DNA of 21,466 nt from Vicinamibacteria bacterium (GTDB taxonomy: Bacteria > Acidobacteriota > Vicinamibacteria > Vicinamibacterales > UBA2999): the NCBI GenBank assembly GCA_025938035.1, contig JAICQE010000061.1, positions 1-21,466 on the forward strand, written 5' to 3'. Position 1 is the first letter of the stretch, and each line of letters starts with the position of its first letter. Below, one piece after another: positions 8,429 to 15,485 of this stretch. A program made the translations under genes and the position numbers. A model generated the notes under the pieces. That model ran no database searches, was not told the origin of the DNA, and saw only the letters and a program-made list of their open reading frames with translations.

Positions 8429-9952
8429 GTGAAGCGCGCCCTCATCTTCGTTCACCGCTGGCTCGGCGTCGCGCTGTGCGTAGTCTTCCTCCTCTGGTTC
8501 CCGAGCGCGATCGGCATCATGTACTGGAACTTTCCGGACGTGCGACCGGCGGATCGCATCGCGCGTGCGGAGCCGATCGACCCTTCGGAGATCAGGCTCT
8601 CGCCGTCCGAAGCCCTGGCGAAGCTCGGCGTGGACGGGACACCGTCGGTTCGCCTGACGACATTCGACAGCCGGCCGGTCTACCAGTTCGACGACGGCGC
8701 GTACGTCGTGTACGCGGACACCGGGGAACAGCAGATCGAGGTCTCCGATGCCATGGTGCGGCGCATAGCCGAGGCATGGACGAAGCAGCCGGTCAGCCGC
8801 GCGCGCGTCGAGCGGGTCACCGAAGTCGATCAGTGGACGGTGCAGATGCGGCTCGCGGATCTGTCGCCGCTCTGGAAGTTGTCGTGGCCGGATGGCGAGC
8901 AGGTCTATGTCACCCAGACGACGGGTGACGTGGTCCAGCACACCACGACCGGTTCGCGGTTGGGCGCCTACGCCGGCGCCATCCCGCACTGGTTCTATTT
9001 CACGCCGCTCCGCAAGAACGGCCCGCGGTGGAGCCGCGTCGTCATCTGGTCGTCCGGAATCGGAACCATCGCGGCAATTCTCGGGGTCGTCATCGGTGCG
9101 TGGATGTATTCACCGACCAGGAAATACAGGTACGCCGGCGCGCCGAGCAGCATCCCGTATCGCGGGCAGAAACGCTGGCATATGGTCCTCGGGCTGGTTT
9201 TCGGCGCGGCAACCATCACATGGGCGTTCAGCGGGATGCTGTCCATGGATCCGTTCCCCCGGGAAACCGGTGGAGGCCTGCTCGAGCGGGGGATCGACCC
9301 GCAGACGATTCGTGAAGCGCTGCGGGGCGGGACGAGCCTCGCGGCGTTTGCCTCGAAGGACCCGCGCGACGCGATCAGGCAGCTCGGGGATGTGCCGGTC
9401 AAGGAGCTCGAGTTCACGTCGTTCGCGGGTGAGCCGATCTACATCGCGACGCTCGGCCTCGGCGAGACGCGAATCGTTCCGGTCAACGGCGAGCCAATGG
9501 CCGGTCTCGAGCCGCAGCGGATCATCGACGTCGTCACGGCTGCCGGTGGTCCCGGGATGGTCGACACCAGCGTGCTCACGCAATACGACCGCTACTACCT
9601 CGACCGCCGGCGGCAGCGGCCCCTGCCGGTCGTCCTCGCGCGATTTCACGACGCGCAGAACACGCGGTTCTACATCGATCCGAAAACCGCGCGCGTGGTC
9701 GGGAGTTACGACGACAGCGCATGGGTCAACCGCTGGCTGTATAACGGGCTGCACTCGCTGAATTTTCCGTGGCTGTACAACTACCGTCCGCTGTGGGACA
9801 TCGTCGTCATCACCTTCATGCTGGGTGGGACGGCGCTGTGCGTCACGTCGCTCATCCTGGCGTGGCGCGTCGTCGGGAGGAAGCTGCGCGGCCTGGTCCC
9901 TGGTGGCGCCAGCAACAGCGCCGTCTCTGACGACATGGCGCTCGCGGAATAA
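8429..9952 (+). CDS. PepSY-associated transmembrane protein
   Basis: A 507-residue inner-membrane protein. Hydrophobic segments are at about 4-31 (FVHRWLGVALCVVFLLW), 203-227 (WSSGIGTIAAILGVVIGAWM), 248-270 (after KRWHMVLGLVFG) and 455-480 near the C-terminus. The HRW..G start and four-helix layout with large periplasmic loops are typical of PepSY-TM (PepSY-associated membrane) proteins. Some of these neighbour siderophore receptors or act in redox or peptidase-related roles; nothing nearby specifies the role here. The start is taken as the GTG at 8429 (VKRALIFVHRWLG), because upstream codons translate repeat DNA and the oppositely oriented addB. No Shine-Dalgarno sequence precedes it. The gene stands alone, divergent from addB and convergent with the DUF488 gene. 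Confidence 0.82.
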   Translation: MKRALIFVHRWLGVALCVVFLLWFPSAIGIMYWNFPDVRPADRIARAEPIDPSEIRLSPSEALAKLGVDGTPSVRLTTFDSRPVYQFDDGAYVVYADTGEQQIEVSDAMVRRIAEAWTKQPVSRARVERVTEVDQWTVQMRLADLSPLWKLSWPDGEQVYVTQTTGDVVQHTTTGSRLGAYAGAIPHWFYFTPLRKNGPRWSRVVIWSSGIGTIAAILGVVIGAWMYSPTRKYRYAGAPSSIPYRGQKRWHMVLGLVFGAATITWAFSGMLSMDPFPRETGGGLLERGIDPQTIREALRGGTSLAAFASKDPRDAIRQLGDVPVKELEFTSFAGEPIYIATLGLGETRIVPVNGEPMAGLEPQRIIDVVTAAGGPGMVDTSVLTQYDRYYLDRRRQRPLPVVLARFHDAQNTRFYIDPKTARVVGSYDDSAWVNRWLYNGLHSLNFPWLYNYRPLWDIVVITFMLGGTALCVTSLILAWRVVGRKLRGLVPGGASNSAVSDDMALAE

Positions 9953-9984
9953 CGCGGTTCACACTTCCAGGTTCTCTCTTCCCG

Positions 9985-10056
9985 GTTCGTGTTCAGGTTC
10001 GGTTCTGGGTTCGGGGTTCGAGGTTCGAGGTTCGGGGTTCGAGGTTCAGGGTTCGT
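9985..10056. repeat. GGTTCGA heptamer array
   Basis: Eight consecutive heptamers at 10001-10056 (GGTTCTG, GGTTCGG, GGTTCGA twice, GGTTCGG, GGTTCGA, GGTTCAG, GGTTCGT), with degenerate copies from about 9985. The array fills most of the 107-bp spacer between two convergent genes and stops 3 nt before the stop codon of the DUF488 gene. No inverted arm is visible. Confidence 0.92.
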
Positions 10057-10059
10057 TCA

Positions 10060-10452
10060 TCAGACTCGGTTACTCAGGATCAGCTCACGCAGGATATGGC
10101 GGTGGCACTGCTTTGCGTCTTCGTCGCAGTGGCACATCAGCGTCACGTTGCCCTCTCGTGCCATGGTCTTGATCAGGCGCAGCGTCGATTTCTGGCCGTG
10201 GTTTTTGATGGTCTTGTTGCGCGAGTCGATCGCGCCGTCGAGAAAGAGCTCCTTCTTGAAATCGCGCGTGAACGCGGCCCAGGTGATCTTGCCGGCCAGA
10301 ACAGACTTCAGCAGCTGCTCGCTCGGCCCGAGCGACGGCATCCAGACATCGTAGAGATTCGCCGACATGCGGCGGCCGCGAAAGCGCGTGGCGAGGATTC
10401 GCAGCCCGTCGTTCTCGGCGGCCGGCGAGTACACAGACTTTGTCTTGAGCAT
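10060..10452 (-). CDS. DUF488 family protein
   Basis: A 130-residue soluble protein. It has the DUF488 layout: an early R-F-R-G-R region followed by YDVWMPSLGPS, a central W..F...FKKEL helix, and the family's closing motif VTLMCHCDEDAKQCHRHIL (about 103-121), with the Cys-x-Cys and Cys-His-Arg residues. The biochemical role of the family is not established. ATG at 10452 is preceded by GGGGAAAC, a plausible ribosome binding site. It is divergent from the 234-residue gene across 36 bp, which may hold overlapping promoters. The length is normal for the family. Confidence 0.85.
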   Translation of the reverse strand: MLKTKSVYSPAAENDGLRILATRFRGRRMSANLYDVWMPSLGPSEQLLKSVLAGKITWAAFTRDFKKELFLDGAIDSRNKTIKNHGQKSTLRLIKTMAREGNVTLMCHCDEDAKQCHRHILRELILSNRV

Positions 10453-10488
10453 GTTTCCCCATTATCCCCGGCTGTTATCCTGCGTGCG

Positions 10489-11193
10489 ATGGCCATCAGT
10501 GACCCAGGGCGCCTGGTTGTCAAACACAGTCCGACGCCGGAACTGACGCTAACGGTATTTCATCCGCTCGAGTACCCGGAGTTCGTGCCGATGCTGCGCG
10601 AGATGCCGTCGCTGCACGGTGCGGCAGGGCTCTCAGCGGTGTTGACGAACGTGTCCCCACACCGAGTCACGGCGGTCGTTGCGCACTGGAACTATCTTGA
10701 CTACCGAAACACCCCGCGCGGCAAGTACGTCGTTCTCGACAGCTACTCTTCACTCGGCGCCCGGAAGCCATTGGAGCCTGGCGGCAGGCTGCTCGTCACG
10801 CTCAGCGGACTGTCACCGCCGTTCGATGTCACCAGGCCTCATGCCGTCGTATGGTCAGGCAACAACCTCGTTCATGGCGCCTCAGGCTTCACTGTCGGCA
10901 TCGACAGCGCCGTGTTCGAGAACGCGCGAATCGCGGGTGCTGATACATTTCATATTGCCGACTACGTCCATGGGCGTTATGCAGCGATGCAGTGGCTTGC
11001 CGAGCAGGTCATGGTTGCCGAAGCCGCGGGCGAGAACGTGAGTGCAGTACTGGCCGCGATCAAGCGGTCGGAGGCGGTCAACGAGGAACAGCGGTGGCGT
11101 CGCCGCCTCGCCAGCCTGGCGAGCCGCCATCCCGCAACAGCGAAAAGCTGGTTGTATCTGCCAAAGCCACCACAGTTCTTCCGCTCGCACTGA
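10489..11193 (+). CDS. Unrecognised protein, 234 aa
   Basis: I do not recognise this family. The predicted product starts MAISDPGRLVVKHS and has no signal peptide or membrane helix. The first two thirds look beta-rich, with aromatic and glycine-containing stretches (VVAHWNYLDYRNTPRG at about 62-77, AVVWSGNNLVHGASGF at about 120-135). The last third (from about residue 155) is helical and charged, with EEQRWRRRLASLASRH near the end. The start ATG lies 36 bp from the divergent DUF488 gene; the open frame extends upstream through that gene's antisense strand, so the upstream extension is rejected. No Shine-Dalgarno sequence is obvious. Codon use (GC-rich third positions, somewhat relaxed) is slightly less biased than its neighbours. 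Confidence 0.7.
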   Translation: MAISDPGRLVVKHSPTPELTLTVFHPLEYPEFVPMLREMPSLHGAAGLSAVLTNVSPHRVTAVVAHWNYLDYRNTPRGKYVVLDSYSSLGARKPLEPGGRLLVTLSGLSPPFDVTRPHAVVWSGNNLVHGASGFTVGIDSAVFENARIAGADTFHIADYVHGRYAAMQWLAEQVMVAEAAGENVSAVLAAIKRSEAVNEEQRWRRRLASLASRHPATAKSWLYLPKPPQFFRSH

Positions 11194-11243
11194 TTCGGTC
11201 CTTGGCAATCCTTCTGAAGCCGGACTCCACGGGACAAATTCCC

Positions 11244-11338
11244 GAACCCTGATCCCTGATCCCTAATCCCTGATCCCTGATCCCTGATCCCTGATCCCTA
11301 GGCCAGCCCTTGGGCCTTGGGCCTGATTCCTTGGGCCT
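11244..11338. repeat. Two abutting heptamer arrays (GATCCCT, then TTGGGCC)
   Basis: 11244-11299 is eight heptamers without interruption: GAACCCT, GATCCCT twice, AATCCCT, GATCCCT four times. After ten bases a second heptamer array with an unrelated unit starts at 11310: TTGGGCC, TTGGGCC, TGATTCC, TTGGGCC. It ends 2 nt before the stop codon of pdxH. This is the spacer between two convergent genes. The remainder (11194-11243) shows nothing recognisable. Confidence 0.93.
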
Positions 11339-11339
11339 G

Positions 11340-11969
11340 TTACGGAGCCAACCGATCGCGCCGCCAGCCCGAACCATCGCGCTGATAGCGCACGCGATCG
11401 TGCAGCCGGCTCGGGCGGCCCTGCCAGAACTCGAACTCCGCGGGGACGACCCGATAGCCGCCCCACCACGACGGCCGTGGAATGTTCTCGCCATACACCT
11501 CGCGCGCCACGCTGTACCGCGACTCGAGCGCCGCCCGGCTTTCGATCACCTCGCTCTGGTTCGACGCGTAGACGCTCCAGCGGCTCTCGGTTGGCCGCGT
11601 GGCGAAATAGGCGTCGGACTCGGCCTCGTCGACTTTCGACGCCAGTCCGTCGATCCGCACCTGCCGGACGAGCGACGGCCAGTAGAACAGCAGCGCGGCA
11701 CGGCCGGTGTCGTCGAGCTCCTGCGCCTTGCGGCTGTTGTAGTTGGTGTAGAAGACGAACCCGCGATCGTCCACGCCCTTGAGCAGGACCGTGCGGACAG
11801 AGGGCCGGCCGTCACGGGTGGACGTGGCCAGGGCGAAAGCGGTGGGATCGGCCTCCAGCTCCCGGACCTGCTCGAACCAGCGTGCGAACTGCCTGAACGG
11901 ATCCGGATCGGATTCGGTCTCGCTGAGCGGGTCGCCGCTGTAGTCGCGTCGGATGCTGGCGATGGACAT
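11340..11969 (-). CDS. pdxH: Pyridoxamine/pyridoxine 5'-phosphate oxidase
   Basis: A 209-residue FMN enzyme that oxidises pyridoxamine- or pyridoxine-5'-phosphate to pyridoxal-5'-phosphate. Hallmarks are a leading RRDYSGDPLSE, then DPFRQFARWFEQ, RTVLLKGVDDRGFVFYTNYN (about 60-79) for FMN and substrate contacts, SRKAQEL, VRQVRIDG, SRWSVYASNQSEVI, WWGGYRVVP, FWQGRPSRLHDR and the characteristic C-terminal RLAP. The open frame continues 13 codons upstream to 12008, but those codons (TYAFCLLTFAFS) are translated from the CAAAAGG repeat array. ATG 11969 gives the canonical N-terminus. No Shine-Dalgarno sequence precedes it, since repeat DNA starts within 8 nt. It lies downstream of clpA on the same strand across an 84-bp repeat hairpin, so co-transcription is possible but unproved. 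Confidence 0.95.
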   Translation of the reverse strand: MSIASIRRDYSGDPLSETESDPDPFRQFARWFEQVRELEADPTAFALATSTRDGRPSVRTVLLKGVDDRGFVFYTNYNSRKAQELDDTGRAALLFYWPSLVRQVRIDGLASKVDEAESDAYFATRPTESRWSVYASNQSEVIESRAALESRYSVAREVYGENIPRPSWWGGYRVVPAEFEFWQGRPSRLHDRVRYQRDGSGWRRDRLAP

Positions 11970-11976
11970 TGAGAAG

Positions 11977-12053
11977 GCAAAAGTCAAAAGGCAAAAGGCA
12001 TAAGTCAAAAGACGGTCACAAGTTCCTTTGCCTTTTGCCTTTTGCCTTTTGCC
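11977..12053. repeat. Inverted heptamer arrays (CAAAAGG / CCTTTTG) forming a hairpin
   Basis: The left arm is five heptamers at 11977-12011: GCAAAAG, TCAAAAG, GCAAAAG, GCATAAG, TCAAAAG. The right arm is CCTTTTG repeated three times at 12031-12051, with a partial copy before it. 11986-12000 is the exact 15-nt reverse complement of 12029-12043. It fills the clpA-pdxH spacer, touching the clpA stop codon at one end and lying 7 nt from the pdxH start at the other. It could act as an attenuator or terminator between the two genes, but lacks a classical U-tract. Confidence 0.93.
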
Positions 12054-14300
12054 TTATTGTCCGCCGCCAACCACCAACCGAACGTCGCCGTCTTCAACGG
12101 CGATCCGCACGACGCCGCCTTCGCCGAGCGATCCGAACAACAGCGCTTCCGACAGCGGCTTCTTGACGACGCGTTCGATGAGGCGGGCCATCGGCCGCGC
12201 GCCGAACGCGCGATCGAAGCCCTTCTCGGCCAGCCACGCGCGCGCCTCCGGCGTCAGCTCGACGCTGACGCCCTTGGCCGTCACCATCGACCGCAGCTCG
12301 TCGATCTGCTTGTCCACCACGCGTTCGATCTCGGCGGTGCCGAGCGCGTGGAAGTTGACGGTCGCGTCGAGCCGGTTGCGAAACTCCGGCGTGAATGTCC
12401 GCTCGAGCGCGCCGCGCGACGAGGCGCCCACGGCGCTGTCGCCGAACCCGACGCGGCGATCCGACAGGTCGCGGGCGCCGGCGTTCGTCGTCATGATCAG
12501 GATGACGTGGCGGAAGTCGGCCTTGCGGCCGTGCGAGTCGGTCAGCGTGGCGTGATCCATGACCTGCAGCAGGATGCTGAACATGTCCGGATGCGCCTTC
12601 TCGATCTCGTCGAGCAGCAGCACCGCATGAGGCGTCTTGCGGATGGCGTCGATCAGCAGGCCGCCTTCCTCGTAGCCGACGTAGCCGGGCGGCGCGCCAA
12701 TCAGCCGCGAGACGGCGTGCTTCTCCATGTACTCCGACATGTCGAAGCGGATGAACTCAATGCCCAGAATCCGTGCCAGCTGCCGCGCCAGCTCGGTCTT
12801 GCCCACGCCCGTTGGCCCGGCAAACAGGAAATTCGCGATTGGCTTCTCGGCCGCACGCAGGCCAGACCGGGACATCTTGATTGCCGAGGCGACCTCGTCG
12901 ATCGCATCGTCCTGTCCGAAGATGACGCGTTTCAACTCGACGTCGAGCGCCTGCAGCGCCCGACGGTCGTCGCTCGACACCGCCTGAACGGGCACGCGGG
13001 CCATCTTCGCCACAATCTGCTCGATCTGCTGCGGCCCGATTTCGCCGGACCGCTGCTCCGCCGGCATCAGCTTCTGCGCCGCCCCCGCCTCGTCGAGCAC
13101 GTCGATCGCCTTGTCGGGCAGGTGCAGGTCCTGGAGGTGGCGGGCGGACAACGACACGGACGCCTCGAGCGCGCCGTCGGTGTAGCGGACCCCGTGGTGC
13201 ATCTCGTAATGCACCCGCAGACCCTTGAGGATGTCCAGCGCCTCTCCCTCCGACGGCTCCAGCACGTCGATCTTCTGGAAGCGGCGCGACAGCGCGCGAT
13301 CGCGATCGAACGACTGCTTCACGTCGGTGAACGTGGTCGACCCGATGCAGCGCAGCGTGCCGTTGGCCAGCGCCGGCTTGAGCAGGTTGCCGGCGTCCAT
13401 CGCGCCGCCGGAGGCGGCGCCGGCGCCGACCAGCGAGTGGATCTCGTCGATGAACAGAATGGCGTTCTCTTCCTTCGACAGCCGGTCGAGCACCTGTTTG
13501 ACGCGCTCCTCGAAGTCGCCGCGATACCTGGTGCCGGCGATGAGCGCGCCGAGATCGAGGGCGAACACTTTGCAGCCCTTCAGGACGTCGGGCACCTCGC
13601 CCTGATGAATGCGCAGCGCCAGGCCCTCGGCCAGGGCCGTCTTGCCCACGCCCGGCTCGCCGACGAGCAGCGGGTTGTTCTTGCGCCGGCGGCAGAGCAC
13701 CTGAATCATGCGCTCGAGCTCGAGCGCCCGGCCGATGAGCGGATCGATCCGGCCCTCGGCCGCGCGCTGCACGAGGTTGGTGGCGTAGGCTTCGAGCGGA
13801 TCGCTGCTCGGCGGCGCCGGGTTGTCTCCAACCGCCGGCACGGCGGGCCTGTCGCCCTTCGTCCCGTGCGAGATCACGCGAAGCAGCGTCAGGCGATCGA
13901 CGCCCTGCGACCGGAGGAAGTACGCGGCGTGGCTGTCCTCCTCGCGCAGGATGAACACCAGCAGGCTTCCCGTGTCCACGTGCGAGGCGCTCGACATCGC
14001 GGCGTGCACCATCGCCTGCTGGATGACACGATCGAAGCCGAGCGACGGCTCGGGCTCGACGGCCGCCGTGGCCGGAACCGGGGTGAACGCCTTCGCCAGC
14101 ACGTCCTCGAGCTGGCGCTTCATCTCGTTCACGTCCGCACCGCAGGCCACGAGAATCCGCCGCGCCTGCGGCTCATCGGCGATGGCAATGAGCAGATGCT
14201 CGAGGCCAACGGTGTCGTGCCGCAGGTCGGTCGCCAGGCGCACGGCGCGCTGGATCGTCTCCAGCGTTTCCGGCGCAAACGGAACAGGGGGCTGGCTCAT
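12054..14300 (-). CDS. clpA: ClpA, ATP-dependent Clp protease unfoldase subunit
   Basis: A 748-residue class I Clp/Hsp100 ATPase with two AAA+ modules. The N-terminal adaptor-binding double-Clp-N domain (about 1-145) includes [20 protein letters not shown]. The first AAA+ module has Walker [13 protein letters not shown] (about 213-224) and Walker [15 protein letters not shown]. The second has [12 protein letters not shown] (about 490-501) and [13 protein letters not shown]. No long middle domain is present, which separates it from ClpB and fits ClpA. A VGFGDS tripeptide-type loop (IGL/IGF-like) in the second module is suitable for docking ClpP; no clpP gene is in the window. The start overlaps the clpS stop by 4 nt (ATGA), so adaptor and unfoldase are translationally coupled. 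The last codon and stop touch the CCTTTTG repeat array. Confidence 0.97.
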   Translation of the reverse strand: MSQPPVPFAPETLETIQRAVRLATDLRHDTVGLEHLLIAIADEPQARRILVACGADVNEMKRQLEDVLAKAFTPVPATAAVEPEPSLGFDRVIQQAMVHAAMSSASHVDTGSLLVFILREEDSHAAYFLRSQGVDRLTLLRVISHGTKGDRPAVPAVGDNPAPPSSDPLEAYATNLVQRAAEGRIDPLIGRALELERMIQVLCRRRKNNPLLVGEPGVGKTALAEGLALRIHQGEVPDVLKGCKVFALDLGALIAGTRYRGDFEERVKQVLDRLSKEENAILFIDEIHSLVGAGAASGGAMDAGNLLKPALANGTLRCIGSTTFTDVKQSFDRDRALSRRFQKIDVLEPSEGEALDILKGLRVHYEMHHGVRYTDGALEASVSLSARHLQDLHLPDKAIDVLDEAGAAQKLMPAEQRSGEIGPQQIEQIVAKMARVPVQAVSSDDRRALQALDVELKRVIFGQDDAIDEVASAIKMSRSGLRAAEKPIANFLFAGPTGVGKTELARQLARILGIEFIRFDMSEYMEKHAVSRLIGAPPGYVGYEEGGLLIDAIRKTPHAVLLLDEIEKAHPDMFSILLQVMDHATLTDSHGRKADFRHVILIMTTNAGARDLSDRRVGFGDSAVGASSRGALERTFTPEFRNRLDATVNFHALGTAEIERVVDKQIDELRSMVTAKGVSVELTPEARAWLAEKGFDRAFGARPMARLIERVVKKPLSEALLFGSLGEGGVVRIAVEDGDVRLVVGGGQ

Positions 14301-14617
14301 TCAGCTTCCATCGTCACCAGCAGCGGGAACTCGTGCTCTTCGGCCAGCTGCCGGGTGGTCTTCACTTTCGTCTGGGCCACATCATGGGTATAGACGCCGG
14401 CGATGCCCATTCCGGTGCGGTGCACGCTCATCATGATGTCGAACGCCTCGCCGCGCTCCTTGTGAAAGATCGTTTCCAGCACCCAGACGACAAAGTCCTG
14501 CGTGGTGTAGTCGTCGTTGTGCAGGAGCACCCGCCACATCCGCGGCAGCCCCACCTGCTGGCCGCTCTGCGGCGCGATGAGAATCGACTCGTCCGGTCGG
14601 GCGCCTATCGAGCTCAA
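14297..14617 (-). CDS. clpS: ClpS, N-degron adaptor of ClpAP
   Basis: A 106-residue adaptor that binds N-terminal Leu/Phe/Tyr/Trp of substrates and hands them to ClpA. The substrate-pocket motif LLHNDDYTTQDFVV (about 31-44) is followed by a helix and the second pocket segment SVHRTGMGIAGVYTHDVA, then the conserved helix KTTRQLAEEHEFPL. The start is unusual. The only start codon giving a full N-terminus is a TTG at 14617-14615, because an in-frame stop lies 6 nt upstream. This TTG is part of a TTTTGAG repeat unit, and the same repeats offer the only GAG-type match to a Shine-Dalgarno sequence. It overlaps clpA by 4 nt downstream and follows aat by 28 bp on the same strand, giving a compact aat-clpS-clpA N-degron operon. 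Confidence 0.95.
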   Translation of the reverse strand: MSSIGARPDESILIAPQSGQQVGLPRMWRVLLHNDDYTTQDFVVWVLETIFHKERGEAFDIMMSVHRTGMGIAGVYTHDVAQTKVKTTRQLAEEHEFPLLVTMEAE

Positions 14618-14647
14618 AACTCAAAACTCACGACTCACCACTATTTT
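14613..14647. repeat. CTCAAAA heptamer array at the clpS start and aat stop
   Basis: Five consecutive heptamers on the plus strand: CTCAAAA, CTCAAAA, CTCACGA, CTCACCA, CTATTTT. The array spans the 28-bp aat-clpS spacer, includes the TTG start codon of clpS and runs into the aat stop codon (14646-14648). No inverted arm is present. Confidence 0.85.
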
Positions 14648-15332
14648 AGCCGCCCATCTGCCAGGGGGTGCTGACCGGCGGCTGCCGTACAAGGTATCGG
14701 ACTTCCTCCACAAAATCCGCCCGGCGGATGTCCCGGGCGCCCAATGAGGCCAGATGCTGCGTGGACATCTGGCAGTCAATCATCGGCATGCTCCACGCCT
14801 CCAGCTGCCTCGCCAGCTGCACGAGCGCGACCTTCGAGGCGTCGCGCACGCGTGTGAACATCGACTCGCCGAAGAACATCCGGCCCACGGCAACACCGTA
14901 CAGCCCCCCGGCCAGCGCATTGCCCTGCCATGCTTCGACAGAATGGGCGTGGCCGAGCTCGGCCAGCCGGATGTAGGCCTCTTCCATCGCCGGGGTAATC
15001 CACGTGCCCTCGTGATCCCGCCGCGCTTCGGCACAGGCCCGTACCACGGCTGGAAACGCCGTGTCGAGCGTCACGCGGAACGTGCCGCTCTTGATGACCT
15101 TGCGCAGCGAGCGCGCGACATGGACCTCGCGGGCATAGAGAACCATGCGCGGGTCCGGACTCCACCAGAGGATCGGATCGTCCTCTCCGAACCACGGAAA
15201 GATGCCTTCCGCATATGCGGCAAGCAGCCGCTCGGGGGACAGATCGCCGCCGGCGGCAAGCAACCCGTTCGGCGCCCGCAATGCGGCCTCCACGGGCGGA
15301 AAAGGATCAGAGGGCGAGAGGAATGGGATCAC
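14646..15332 (-). CDS. aat: Leucyl/phenylalanyl-tRNA-protein transferase
   Basis: A 228-residue GNAT-like transferase that moves Leu or Phe from aminoacyl-tRNA onto N-terminal Arg/Lys (and Met in some cases) of proteins, creating primary N-degrons. The family signatures are all present: N-terminal IPFLSPSDPFPPVE, NGLLAAGGDLSPERLL, YAEGIFPWF, ILWWSPDPRMVL, GTWITPAMEEAY, HSVEAW, GGLYGVAVGRMFFGESMF, ASKVAL and DCQMSTQHLASLGA. The start is a GTG at 15332, directly giving the canonical IPFLSP. Repeat DNA begins within a few nt upstream and no Shine-Dalgarno sequence is seen. It is the first gene of the aat-clpS-clpA block, which encodes successive steps of one pathway. Confidence 0.97.
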   Translation of the reverse strand: MIPFLSPSDPFPPVEAALRAPNGLLAAGGDLSPERLLAAYAEGIFPWFGEDDPILWWSPDPRMVLYAREVHVARSLRKVIKSGTFRVTLDTAFPAVVRACAEARRDHEGTWITPAMEEAYIRLAELGHAHSVEAWQGNALAGGLYGVAVGRMFFGESMFTRVRDASKVALVQLARQLEAWSMPMIDCQMSTQHLASLGARDIRRADFVEEVRYLVRQPPVSTPWQMGG

Positions 15333-15485
15333 GGAATCGATGAACGATGATTGATGATTTGAGGATTTGATGTGGTCAGTTAGGTCGATGATTGAGTCAC
15401 TGGGTCGATCTCGATTGAGCTAATGAACACGTCATCATTGAACCAATCAAATCATCCATCATCCATCATCCATCATCGATGATTT
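15333..15485. repeat. Inverted heptamer arrays (GATGATT / ATCATCC) in the aat-gluQ divergent spacer
   Basis: The left arm is GATGAAC, GATGATT, GATGATT, TGAGGAT at 15339-15366. The right arm is ATCATCC three times and ATCATCG at 15451-15478. 15353-15362 is the reverse complement of 15447-15456. Degenerate GATTGAG/GTCGATC words fill the loop. The ATG of gluQ begins immediately after the last heptamer, and the next seven bases (ATGATTT, 15479-15485) continue the pattern on the opposite polarity. Confidence 0.88.

Noticed and set aside
11244..11338. CRISPR array
   Set aside because: Units are 7 nt and contiguous, with no unique spacers and no cas genes nearby.
11078..11494. Minus-strand peptide with RDQGSGIRDQG repeats
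   Set aside because: It is only a translation of the GATCCCT array plus the antisense of two genes. There is no start context or domain.
11970..12008. Longer N-terminus for pdxH (13 extra residues)
   Set aside because: The extra codons are CAAAAGG repeat sequence read through, and the canonical PdxH N-terminus begins at 11969.
12042..14393. Long plus-strand open frame of 783 codons opposite clpA
   Set aside because: Antisense to clpA in the frame that mirrors its codon bias; His/Arg/Gln-rich with no domain.
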